From Macrostomum hystrix (taxonomy: Eukaryota > Platyhelminthes > Macrostomidae): a stretch of 64,000 nucleotides of DNA. The position numbers were made by a program, and so were the translations under genes. The notes under the pieces are model-generated. The model ran no database searches. It was not told where the DNA came from and worked only from the letters and a program-made list of their open reading frames with translations. Shown piece by piece: positions 1-10,001 of this stretch (position 1 is its first letter; the number at the start of each line of letters is the position of its first letter). The stretch is from the NCBI GenBank assembly GCA_950097015.1, contig CATNEN010000015.1, forward strand, positions 541,001 to 605,000, given 5' to 3'.

Positions 1-190
1 CCATCAACTCAAATTTCTTACCCAGCTGATGCTGGCACTCATTTTACAGCTGGGTGAACTAAAGCACTAAAGTGTCTTACTTAAGGGACACAATTTGTCT
101 CCCTTGGGTTGAGATTCGAACTGCCGACCTCTTTGTTACAAGCTCCCACGTATGTTACAATGATGAAAGTGCTACTCGTAGACTCATTAA
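1..190 (-). mobile_element. tRNA-derived SINE, family A, 3' end cut by window edge
   Basis: On the minus strand a tRNA-like head with a B-box-like GCAGTTCGAATCTC (about 120-135) is followed by a body containing AGTTCACCCAGCTGTAAAAT and CCAGCATCAGCTGGG. The same body appears at 27455-27670 and 55990-56215, and its 3' end is at 52848-52905 and 31197-31285, so this is a dispersed family and not a tRNA gene. The far 3' end is outside the window. Confidence 0.7.
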
Positions 191-1001
191 TGACCACCAT
201 ACGAGCATTGGGATAATGGAGTAGTTGTCAGACTAGAACGATTCAGTAAATTAAATGAGTAGGAAGATTAGTTTTCCATAGTGATTGAAATCTAGCCAGT
301 GACCGATCATCCATAGAATTATGTAATTATTACCCTGTCATTATACTAATATACTAGTTTGTTTCCACCCCTTGTCTTAACTCCATCTAATGAACTCAAG
401 TACGTTTTTTCTTACACTTCAGCACTTGACAGCATATTTGACACAGTTTAGACTCTGCAGGTCGCCATTAAGGAACTGCAGGAAGTTTCACTTTGTTTAA
501 CTCGGAATTCCCAGGAAATAAAACAAAAACTCGCTTCTTTAACAAAGTCTCTTTTAGGAAGTGAATCAGTGTTACCTCTAAAATGTAACGAAATTCTATG
601 AACAATTACAAAGACTTGATAATTTGTGGATGCAAATTAAATTGCGTCGGCACCGAATGCTCGAAATTTACACGATACATTAATGTTTAAAAAAGTAGTG
701 ATTTTAAAAGTAATGCCCAAAAGTTTTTTAAATAAAAATTCTTAGGGGACCTCGACCAGTGCAGTTTTGGGCAAACGTGTGATTGGCAACATCGCGTGTC
801 CCTGGGCTCCATAATACGGATTTAAAATGACTTAAAGCTAGCTCTAATATATTCATTCCAATTTAAATTCAATGTACTCATAAAATTTGGGATGCTCATA
901 CAGTTCTGTCTTTAATAGCTCGTACAATCTCAAGTTCACATTTTCAATCAAGCCTGGAGTTTGCGGATGTTTTTTATCGGAGTATAAAAGTAGCCGGGTG
1001 C
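191..1001. other. intergenic, no feature seen
   Basis: AT-rich sequence downstream of the VWDE-like gene. It presumably includes that gene's 3' UTR. I see no coding exon, RNA gene or repeat array. Confidence 0.5.
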
Positions 1002-4000
1002 TCAAATCTTCCACATAAACAGGCAGGCACTGAGCAGCCAGGAAACAGCCACTATGAACTTGCAGCCCAGCAGTGGCGCAGTGACTGAGGCAGGCTCCAT
1101 CCTGGCTTGAGCAGAGAACAGGCAAATGTTGATTTCTGAATCCGAAGCCTGTGGGTCTACAACGGCAGCACTGCCGCTCAGCCTGCAGGTCATTGTGATC
1201 GCGTTGCAGACGACTTGCTGGTTACCGCACGATGTCTGGTGGACCAGGACGTCGATTTTATTCGTCGTTTTCCACGTCGCTGCAGTTATCCTGACCTGGG
1301 AGTGTTGGATGGTTCAGCTAGAGTCTGATGGAAATGGGCAGTTATCCTGACCTGGGAGTGTTGGATGGTTCAGCTAGAGTCTGATGGAAATGGGCAGTTA
1401 TCCTGACATGGGAGTGTTGGATGGTTCAGCTAGAATCTGATGGAAATGGGCAGTTATCCTGACATGGGAGTGTTGGATGGTTCAGCTAGAATCTGATGGA
1501 AATGGGCAGTTATCCTGACATGGGAGTGTTAGATGGTTCAGCTAGAGCCAGATGGAAATGGGCAGTTATCCTGACCTGGGAGTGTTGGATGGTTCAGCTA
1601 GAATCTGATGGAAATGGGCAGTTATCCTGACCTGGGAGTGTTGGATGGTTCAGCTAGAATCTGATGGAAATGGGCAGTTATCCTGACCTGGGAGTGTTGG
1701 ATGGTTCAGCTAGAGCCTGGTGGAAATGGGCAGTTATCCTGACATGGGAGTGTTGGATGGTTCAGCTAGAGCCAGGTGGAAATGGGCAGTTATCCTGACC
1801 TGGGAGGGTTGGATGGTCTGATGGAAATAAGAAATATATCTAAGAAATGTATCTTAGGGAGGAACATATTCACATGAACATCGTCATAACAATAACTGAC
1901 AAGTGCATGCCTTCGCTCTCGGGCGTACCTGCAGAGGTGCAAATTTTTTGGCTGTATCGTAGAGCCATTTGTGCTGGCTTGTCAGATCGCACATGACAAT
2001 GTCACCGCTGGTGAAAGTTGCTGGGACAGTAGTCTTGTGGCTGGAGTCGAGCAGAAGTTGGCACATGCAATCTTCGGATTTCAGAATCGGCTTCACCATG
2101 AGAAAAATCGCAGAGCAGTTGTCAGACGGGTAGAAAACGTCTTTCTGCAGCAAAATAATTTCAGGTGAAATCTCATCTATCTTTGAGATCTCGAACTCGC
2201 AGCTTGCGCCATAGAATCCGACATCACAGCTGCACTCTCCGCTGATGCAAACGCCCCGGTCTGAACAGTTTGCTGGACAAATATTCTCGAGAAGCATCTC
2301 AATTTGAGTGAAGTTACTCAGAACAACTGTTGCGTTGTATGTCATGTCGGTGTAGCACATGCCGAGTATCGAGTTGAAGACAGATTGAGAAAACTCATAA
2401 GTCCCAAGAGTGATCGCGTATGAAACGCAGAGACTCCTAAACTGACTGATGTAGTCCGACTCGCCTATCGGTCCATTTGTTTCGGAGCAGATTTGGCTAC
2501 TCAATGACTTGGTCAACTGGATCTGGACAAATTTAGTGCACATCACTTCAGCCTCGTGAGGGTGAATTACAGTTTTCGGATATTTTGATTCCGCAGCCCT
2601 CCTTGGTGGCAGTTGTGGTTGTCGGAGTTTTTCGGAATGTACATGAAGACGCGGATTATTTATGGAGACGTCGCACTTGCTTGTTAACGCTCCTTTAGAA
2701 TCTTCCTCGCACCCGCAAATGTTCAGAACTTCAGTTGGCTGTATTTGACTGTTGATTGCCTGAATAGGTTTCATTTTATAATTATCATCGAGAATGGCCT
2801 CTCTTAAATCTTTGATTGGTTGCGGAGCCCCGTTAAAATACAGCATTCCTTCCGTGAGCACTTTGGTGTCGTAGAACCCGGGCATCAGCATTAAATCAAG
2901 TTGTAATTTATGCGGAGCCAGGTTTGGCCGGTGAATTTGTCCATTGCACGGTTGTGTAACCATGATTGCGTTGCTCATGACAAACCTATTCGGACAGCTA
3001 TTTAAACCTACATTCGTCCGAAAGCCCCAAACGTACAGAACAGTTCCATATAGATCAAAACGCACTTTGATCACTTGGGCCGTCGCTGTGAGAGTAACTC
3101 CCATCGGTAGACCGTCTGGTTTCTTTCTCAGCGGGTTTTTCTCCCCGGGTGGCAGATCCTTGGGAAGGATTCGATACGAAAGCGTGTTAGTTGCGCTGCT
3201 ACCTGTGATGTGAATGACGTCATACACATATCGAATTGTGACGTCTATTAGTGCGTCGCCTATTATTTGTGATGATGGGGCTCGAGGGCTCAATCCCCAG
3301 GGGCGCCCCACGGACCCGGGCTCGCGTACTGACCCTGGCTATGGTCGTCCCCACCGACCCGCGTACGACACAGAGTCGGTTGGGCTAGGCAGATCGAGCG
3401 TACGACGCACGACGGCCTCCAGCGAGCGTACGACGCACACTGGTTGAGGTGGGGATCGGCGTACGACGCTCCACTTCCTCTAAGGTGCCTAAAGCTAGCC
3501 CGCAAATGACAAACGCGGAGTCGAAGGCTTACCAACCAGAAGTTCGCACAGTCGCGCGGCGCAGGCAGGGCCGGATGACTGGAAGTCAAACCCGTATATT
3601 GTTAGTCAGTCGCGTAGTGTGACTCAGACAGGGCAGCGTTCCCGTAGAGGGGGGGGCCAGGCAGTCGTGATTTTAGGTGTCGTACGTAGTTGTCTTGAGG
3701 GGGGCCGGCGGTCGCAGATGCCAGGGTCCAGCGCTCCACAATAAATAGCACCGCGGTGGGGGGGAGAGCCCGGGGCTAAAGCCCCACCCCCGAGGGGCCA
3801 GGGCAGACCCTAGACCCCCAAAAAACACGGCCCGCCAATCAGCGCAGCGCACGGCATAAATAACTAGGGGGGAGGGAGGGTACATCAACCGGTGTAAGCC
3901 GGCCGAGTGAACAACAACAGGGGGAGAGGCGCAGGATCGAAATGGCCCAGCCAATCAGCGCGGCGCAGGCCAAGATAAAGAATAAACAACCAAGTGCGGG

Positions 4001-5702
4001 GGGTGCAGCGCACTCACGCAAGGTGCACTGGGCACTTTCATTCAGCCCAGTCACCACATATTGTTCCCTGAATCTCGTAAGGAAGTATCTTGTGTTTGAC
4101 CATCATGAAGTGTTGCGTTGTAGTCGTAAAAATATAAAGGCTATGGGTGTAGTCTCTATCTTCAGGCTTAACGAACGGATCCATATATACGTGAAGATAT
4201 GTAGTCGCTTCCTTCTGCAGACGCGTCAGATCAACTTTCATCTCTATATCGTGAATTTTATGTCTAATCATAGGCATGTTTGGAGGCGAAGTAGACAGAC
4301 CGTTGGCACTTGACTCAAAGTAGATATTGACCTTGATGACACTCAGCTGTTGCGCCTTTGCTAATTCAACTGGAACAGAGTCAGAGTCGTAATTAATCAA
4401 CATCATGTCTATACAGATTTGCCTATTGTCCAGTCGATTGTTCAGCATTCTGAATGCGCAGCTCTCATTCGAACCGCGTCTGACGACTGACACGTTAATT
4501 TTGTCGTTCGGAATGATTTTTCTTCGGCCCACAGAAACGAAAAAGGTTACAATGTCATTGACTGGGATGTTCCTGGACGAAATGCAAAGAGTAACAGACT
4601 TATTGAGTGCGATAACATCGGTCTGATTTTCAAACCAATGCGTAAAATAAAATCCGTGGCCGTTAGATGGGACAATTGCAGAGTTGTAGTCGTTTCCAGG
4701 GCCGTCACACCTCGCTTGCACACGACAAACCAACGACCCACCGTAAACATTGACGTGCTGAGTGAGGATGTCTTCCGACTCGCAATAAAAGCTGCGATTT
4801 TTCCCATTGTCGATGATGACATCATAATTATTGCATTCTGAAATGGGCCAAGTCGACCCGTTCCTGAGCGCCAACAAGAAGTCTACCTTATATCGAACTC
4901 TGGCGATGTCAGTCCAGTTGGGCTTGAAGATTGAGAATACATCGCAGTAGAATGTTGCTGTGTACAGATTTCTGCCATTGCGTGGTGTTTCATACTCCAG
5001 ACGGAGTTTTGGTGCCACTGGATTGTTCACAAGCTGAGGCGAGCAATGAGTGGTACAAGGCTCGAACCCGCTTCCGTCAATCGATGTTGTTCCAGGTTGG
5101 CATCGTTTTTTGCTTCCAATGCAGTAATGAGTTCTCCTAGGCAGTGGCGAAAGGTAGTACAGAGTGTCGTAGGGTGAGCACCGCAGAATCCGAATGGGGT
5201 AGCTCGCGTCAGACGAAATCGAACAGCCAGAGGATAGTCCTGACCGGTAGCGACGTGCCCTGGCTCTGGACAGCTTGATATTGATATTGTCCTCTGGCAC
5301 TTCATCGCTCAAATAATATGGCGTCTGGCTGCCACAGTCGACCGTCATTTTTGGGCACTCGTTAACCAGGTAGTGGCCGGCAGGCGACTGAACGCGAAAC
5401 CAGCCCGAACGGACGGTACTAAAGTCGATGCACGGCTGGTTTGGTGCGCTCCCGCACACTAGATTGTTGCCAAGCCTGTGCACGGCGAAGCGATCGAGAA
5501 TCGCCGACACGTTGGACCAACGGCACGGATTCGAGGTCGAGAACGAAAGCTCACAAAGAGGTCCATGGAAGTGCGCGCTGCATAGACACTCATTTAGTCC
5601 TCGGTCATAGGTGCCTCCATTCTGACAGAGTAGAATTCCATAAGCCACTGGAAATGCAATGGCTATTATGAGCAGCCACACACAAACGGCTCTGACGATC
5701 AT
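1002..5702 (-). CDS. VWDE-like surface protein (EGF - vWD - EGF - membrane anchor), 3 exons
   Basis: Model: 5702-4055, 3259-1929, 1295-1002, which gives 1090 residues and phases that join exactly (donors TGTG|GTGACT and CAG|GTACGC; acceptors AATAATAG and CTCCCAG). The protein opens with a signal peptide (first ATG, about 20 hydrophobic residues) and an EGF module (CQNGGTY...CLCSAHFHGPLCE, about 27-52). A long extracellular region resembling the N-terminal half of von Willebrand factor D and EGF domain proteins follows, then a vWD-like segment spanning the first intron (about 500-680) and a second EGF (CPANCSDRGVCISGECSC, about 900). The C-terminus is hydrophobic to the last residue, which fits a GPI signal or a short membrane anchor. 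It is probably a cell-surface or secreted matrix protein; function unknown. The first intron carries a GC-rich insert and the second a minisatellite. Family call is fairly secure, orthology is not. Confidence 0.75.
1283..1815. repeat. 56-bp minisatellite, about 9 copies, in the last intron of the VWDE-like gene
   Basis: Each 56-bp unit contains CAGTTATCCTGACCTGGGAG and differs from its neighbours by a few substitutions (ACCTGGG/ACATGGG, GTCTGATGG/GCCAGATGG). Read on the gene's strand every unit ends in CCAACACTCCCAG followed by GTCAGGATAACTGC. The first such junction next to the exon is the modelled acceptor of the final exon. Confidence 0.95.
3260..4054. other. intron 1 of the VWDE-like gene with GC-rich insert
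   Basis: This 795-bp intron is much richer in GC than its surroundings. It has four copies of GCGTACGAC at about 3360-3470, then G-runs, then two copies of a module that begins GCCAATCAGCGC (3834 and 3950) and continues into AT-rich TATA-like sequence (CATAAATAAC; AAGATAAAGAATAAAC). It could be a promoter-like CpG-rich element, a non-autonomous transposon or plain intron. No coding sequence is convincing here. Confidence 0.5.
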
Positions 5703-6598
5703 TTGGTACTTTAATATAGTTTCAAAGGGCTCTGACTTGCTTTTCTACTCCTGGGGTCCAACAGGCGGCCTCGCCGATGCTCATATATGCGAGAAATATT
5801 TTTTCTGTTATCGGATATCCTTGTGTTATCGGCATAAGCGCCATGACCACTTTATTATTCTGTGGACATGACTCTTCGCTTTCACTTTGCAGAGAAGTTT
5901 GCGTTAGACGGACACTTGTCACCTTCTTATCTGATTGCTGTTGTTTTCGAATTCTGCAGGGCTGCAGGCAAGAATAATCAGGAGCCCTGCTTATCTTTTT
6001 TCGGGTGGATAAGCACGAGGGACTCAAAAAACTAAGATATGAAAGATATGATAGAGTTCTCATTTCATAAACAGAACCCTGTGGTCAAAAACTGAAAACA
6101 AGCAGCTTTAGATCGTATGAACATGAAAATGTTGCAAGAAAAAAGTACTTCACTAACACTAATGACTGAAGGACTCAACAGCCAACTCGCAATCCTGGGC
6201 AGTCAAAATATCTCATTTGTCATAAATACCTGGGCAGTCTATATTTGGATCGCGAGCGATAAGATAAAAGCCAGGCATTACTCGTTAGAAAAATACCCAG
6301 ACAGCTTGACTATACGGCAGTTATGACCGCAGTCCGTAACACGGCCCTGAAACTCAGAAAATTTACCTCGAGCAAAAAATTTACAGTATAGAAAGTAAAG
6401 TGTGATGACATAGACTTCAAATGTGAATGAAGTATTTTGCTTATTGAAATGTAAGAAATAAGAAGAAACAAGTAACAGTTTGCGCGAAAGTATTTTTTTC
6501 AGCTTATTGACACGCGCGCATGCTTATTTTCGAAAAAGTTGTTTAAGTCACAGATCTGTTTGCCTCCTGCTGCAAAACATTTTGCTCGTCATTCTTGC
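5703..6598. other. intergenic, no gene seen
   Basis: 5' flank of the VWDE-like gene and 3' flank of the PAN-fibrinogen gene, both on the minus strand. Short ORFs here lack domain-like composition. Confidence 0.5.
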
Positions 6599-8477
6599 CT
6601 AAAGTTGCAGCATCATGCTAATGGAGCGAACTACCGTGTAGTTATTGTCCACACACTTCCAGTAGGCGTACCTTGAGTTCACAATGTCCCCACTGGTGGC
6701 ATACCAGCCGTTCGGGTTGCACAAGAGGCAGTAGTTGAACCAGAAGCCTGCATTCCCGTAGGCTGTTGAGCAAACTCCCGGGGCCGCATCGTTGTCTTGG
6801 TCCTTGGAGGAGAACTTCATGCCGTTGTGAACGTTCAGACAGTCAGACGCCAGATTGGACTGGGCAGTGAGAAACGAAGTGTATCTCATTGTGTACTTCG
6901 TGCTGGCGTTGCCCACGGTGAAGCCGCTGTACTCATTGTAGTACTCCGAGTTGTTGTACAGGAGAAAGCGAACCCGGAGTGTCCTTGGCGTGGCTCCTGT
7001 GAGTTCATGGATGCGCTGGAGGCCTGTAGTCGAGAAAAGTGAGATTGATTCAGCCAGGACTGTTGGATAGATCGACTAATTAATGTGGCTATATTCTTCT
7101 GCTGTCTCAATTGCGAGTGACTCTGGTACTCAGCAATCTAAAGCCAGTTAGCTCACCGATCCAGAAGTTGCTGCCGTCTCCAAAGCCGGCCTCGTACTCA
7201 GTCCAGACTCGCTCGAAGCTCACTGAGGCGCTGTTGCGCTCCTGGAAGATGCAGAATGTCCTGACGCCGAGGGTTGCAATGTACGGACAGCTTGAGTCTG
7301 CAGAAGGGGTAGTTCAACCAGGAAATGGAGCGAGACAATCGGAACAACCTTCATCTTGATGATTACCTTGCATGGACACTTGAACACACGTGTATTCTTT
7401 TCTTTACTAAAAGGTGACAAATGGATTGTGGGCAGAATGCTAGCTAGCTTGACTCTTCTAATGGTGCTGCTGATAATGGTCAAAGTCAGGAAAACGAATT
7501 TTCATATATTGGAGCCTCACAGATGGCATCGTAAGCAGATACTCTCGAGCTGACACCGCTGGCGCTTCCGTAAATGGCACAGGTGAAGCTTCTCTCAGAG
7601 AATTGGTAGTGCTTGCACTCGAGTCGAGAGGCGCACATCCCGGCGCACTCGATGTCGCTGCGGGCTGAACTCGTGGAGTCTGGCGCCGTCGCTGTGACTG
7701 TCGCGGAGTTCGCAGATGCGAAGTAGCGGCTGGCTGGAGAATTGAGAAACAGTACTAATGCCCAGATCCTCCACATTTAACAAACTTGAATACGAAGACC
7801 AGGGTTGTTGAACCATGGCACAACAGAAGTGCCGATTCTAGAACACGTCACCTCTCTACAACGTCGAGACGTTCAGAGATTCTGACAGAATGTCACCTTA
7901 ACCCTCAAAAGCTATAGGTCCATTAGGAGCAAATTGCATTCAGTACGTCAATCAGCAATGGGCCTAAGTACCGATTGTTGATCTCATGTGTCTACTTGAT
8001 CTCAGCCTTCAGGTCTACTTGCCATCATCTAGGCGGGGCTTCTGGACGTTTCACGGTAGAAAGACAACGGGGTATTTCAAATATCTACTCGTACATTTTC
8101 TTTTTCTCTGTATCTCCCGAAATAATCAACCAATCGCGACGACAATCTAGAATGCAGTTTCTCATTCGGTTTGGCAGCTATCTTGAAGTAGACGCGATAG
8201 ACTGTGGGTACTTAGAAGAGTCATTTACAGTCTGACTAAAATCAGGGTTTATTAAAAAACGGAGAAATGGTATGGCATATGCCTATGCCAGCAAGGGCAT
8301 TTTCGATGAAGCATTTCAGATTTTCCGATAAGCAGGTGTTATTTGCGTGTTTTTGGAAACATGAAACGTCAGGATAAACTCACCCACTGTTCCTGAACCT
8401 CCAGGATCTGTGACTGAATCAGCCCGCCTGATAAAGCAGCAACATAGCACCAGCAGGCACCAGAATAGCCATCTCAT
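6599..8477 (-). CDS. secreted PAN/Apple + fibrinogen-related (FReD) protein, 4 exons
   Basis: Model: 8477-8384, 7733-7521, 7297-7157, 7023-6599; 290 residues, phases 1-1-1, stop at the end of the last exon. The first exon encodes the signal peptide (MRWLFWCLLVLCCCF) and ends at GTGG|GTGAGT. The second, after the acceptor TTCTCAATTCTCCAG, encodes a PAN/Apple-type module (IECAGMCASRLECKHYQFSE). Exons 3-4 form a fibrinogen C-terminal domain: W-x-E-Y-E-x-GFG-x4-FWIG, the calcium-site-like FSSKDQDND, and the cysteine/aromatic run ending in NPNGWY. FReD proteins bind carbohydrates or acetylated groups and often serve innate recognition; PAN modules mediate protein or sugar contacts. I infer a secreted lectin. 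The FReD lacks the usual N-terminal cysteine stretch, so it is a shortened version. Confidence 0.85.
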
Positions 8478-9098
8478 CTCTCCGCTTGCGAGCCTGTGCC
8501 ACAATCAGAGCGCAAAAATACCACATTTTTGTCAATTGACCGCCCATTTTGTAGCAATACCTTTGTTCCATTACGGATCCCGCAACTTACCATTGGATGC
8601 CGTCTCTCTCGCAGCACTGACGAATGACAGTTTTGCGTGAAGTCTTCCTAATTTCTGAATCCTTTCTCCTTAACTGTCTTCTTGAGCTAATTCAGCGGTT
8701 AGTGAAATGACCGCTACCATGGCAACTAGACCAAAAGAAGGATGCCACGCAGGCTCTCAAAGGCGCCATTTGCATTGCCATTGAATAATTGATTTCATTA
8801 AAACTGCCTGTGGGAATAAACAGCAGCAACAGAAGTCCGTTTTCTTCAGAGTAGCAAGAAACTAGCAATTCTGGGTGCATTCAGCTGCTGTGATGCTTCC
8901 ATAAAACTTTTTCTCCTACCAAGTCATTTCACTCGGCGCTTATGGTGCATACCATGCATTGGTCTGGTTGTACTGTGTTTCCTGACAGGAAAGAAGCTAA
9001 TTTTCTTTGTTATTTAATTTCCTTTAATTGAGTAACTCTACAGCCTGAAATTAGACTGACACCATACAAACACTCAACACTTGCCGGACAAACTTAGT
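8478..9098. other. intergenic, no gene seen
   Basis: Upstream flank of the PAN-fibrinogen gene. Short ORFs only, with no recognisable domain. Confidence 0.4.
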
Positions 9099-9365
9099 GG
9101 ACAGACACTGGACAGGCACTGGACAGGCACTGGACAGGCACTGGACAGGCACTGGACAAACTTAGTGGACAGACACTGGACAGGCACTGGACAGGCACTG
9201 GACAAACTTAGTGGACAGACACTGGACAGGCACTGGACAGGCACTGGACAAACTTAGTGGACAGACACTGGACAGACACTGGACAGGCACTGGACAAACT
9301 TAGTGGAGAGAAACTGGACAGACACTGGACAGGCACTGGTCAGGCACTGGACAGGCACTGGACTG
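9099..9365. repeat. 11-bp minisatellite (ACTGGACAGGC type)
   Basis: Tandem GGACAGGCACT units are broken at intervals by a longer variant containing AAACTTAGTGGACAGACAC. The recurring variant gives a higher-order pattern of about 60 bp. Confidence 0.95.
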
Positions 9366-9445
9366 ACTGGTAGGGTTTTAGAGTCGGGTATAGATTTGAA
9401 TTTCTCTACTGGATAAACTTTCTTAAAGTTTTTCTTTTCTGTCTT

Positions 9446-9507
9446 TCGTATGACATTCCGTATGACATTCCGTATGACATTCCGTATGACATTCCGTATG
9501 ACATTCC
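9446..9507. repeat. 12-bp tandem repeat, 5 copies
   Basis: Five consecutive CGTATGACATTC units without mismatch, 80 bp beyond the 11-bp array. Confidence 0.95.
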
Positions 9508-10001
9508 GAACTTCTTTGCTGCTGTCAATATTTTCTGCCAGTTATATTGTCTTCTATTGAAAATGGCTAGAAAACAGCATCAACTTGAATTCTGTTTGTC
9601 ATCCTGTGAGAGCTTTAACACTGGGACTTGTGCCCGAAGAAATACACTGTACATTTAACATCGCAGGCGTTTGTTAGATTTGGCAAAAATGGCATCCGAC
9701 AAACTTCAAAGTGCAAAATATTGTAGACAGAAATAAAATAATATTAATCTACGAGTACATTGTCAAGGACAAAAGGTATTACTAAACACTAGGTTACTTT
9801 GTTCAGGTGCAGAAGAAGTGGTAATTATTCATTAATCAATGAAATCTCAGAAGTTTGCAATAACTTTGCAGGTAACAAAATTCATTATGCTCTTGAACAA
9901 CTGTAACATCGTTTTAAGCCGCATTTTACCCGTACCACAGCCGTAAAGAGCTAACCCAGGGTAAATCCGTTGCTATGCCGTTGCTAAGCAAAGCCGGTTG
10001 A
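9508..10001. other. intergenic, 3' flank of the ANK-Mab21 gene
   Basis: AT-rich. No exon, RNA gene or repeat recognised. Confidence 0.4.

Noticed and set aside
3290-3589. 99-codon minus-strand ORF in the VWDE-like intron
   Set aside because: Arginine/serine-rich composition of GC-rich noncoding DNA; the intron model explains the region.
5722-6063. 113-codon ORF upstream of the VWDE-like start
   Set aside because: No domain, low-complexity serine/leucine start; more likely 5' flank.
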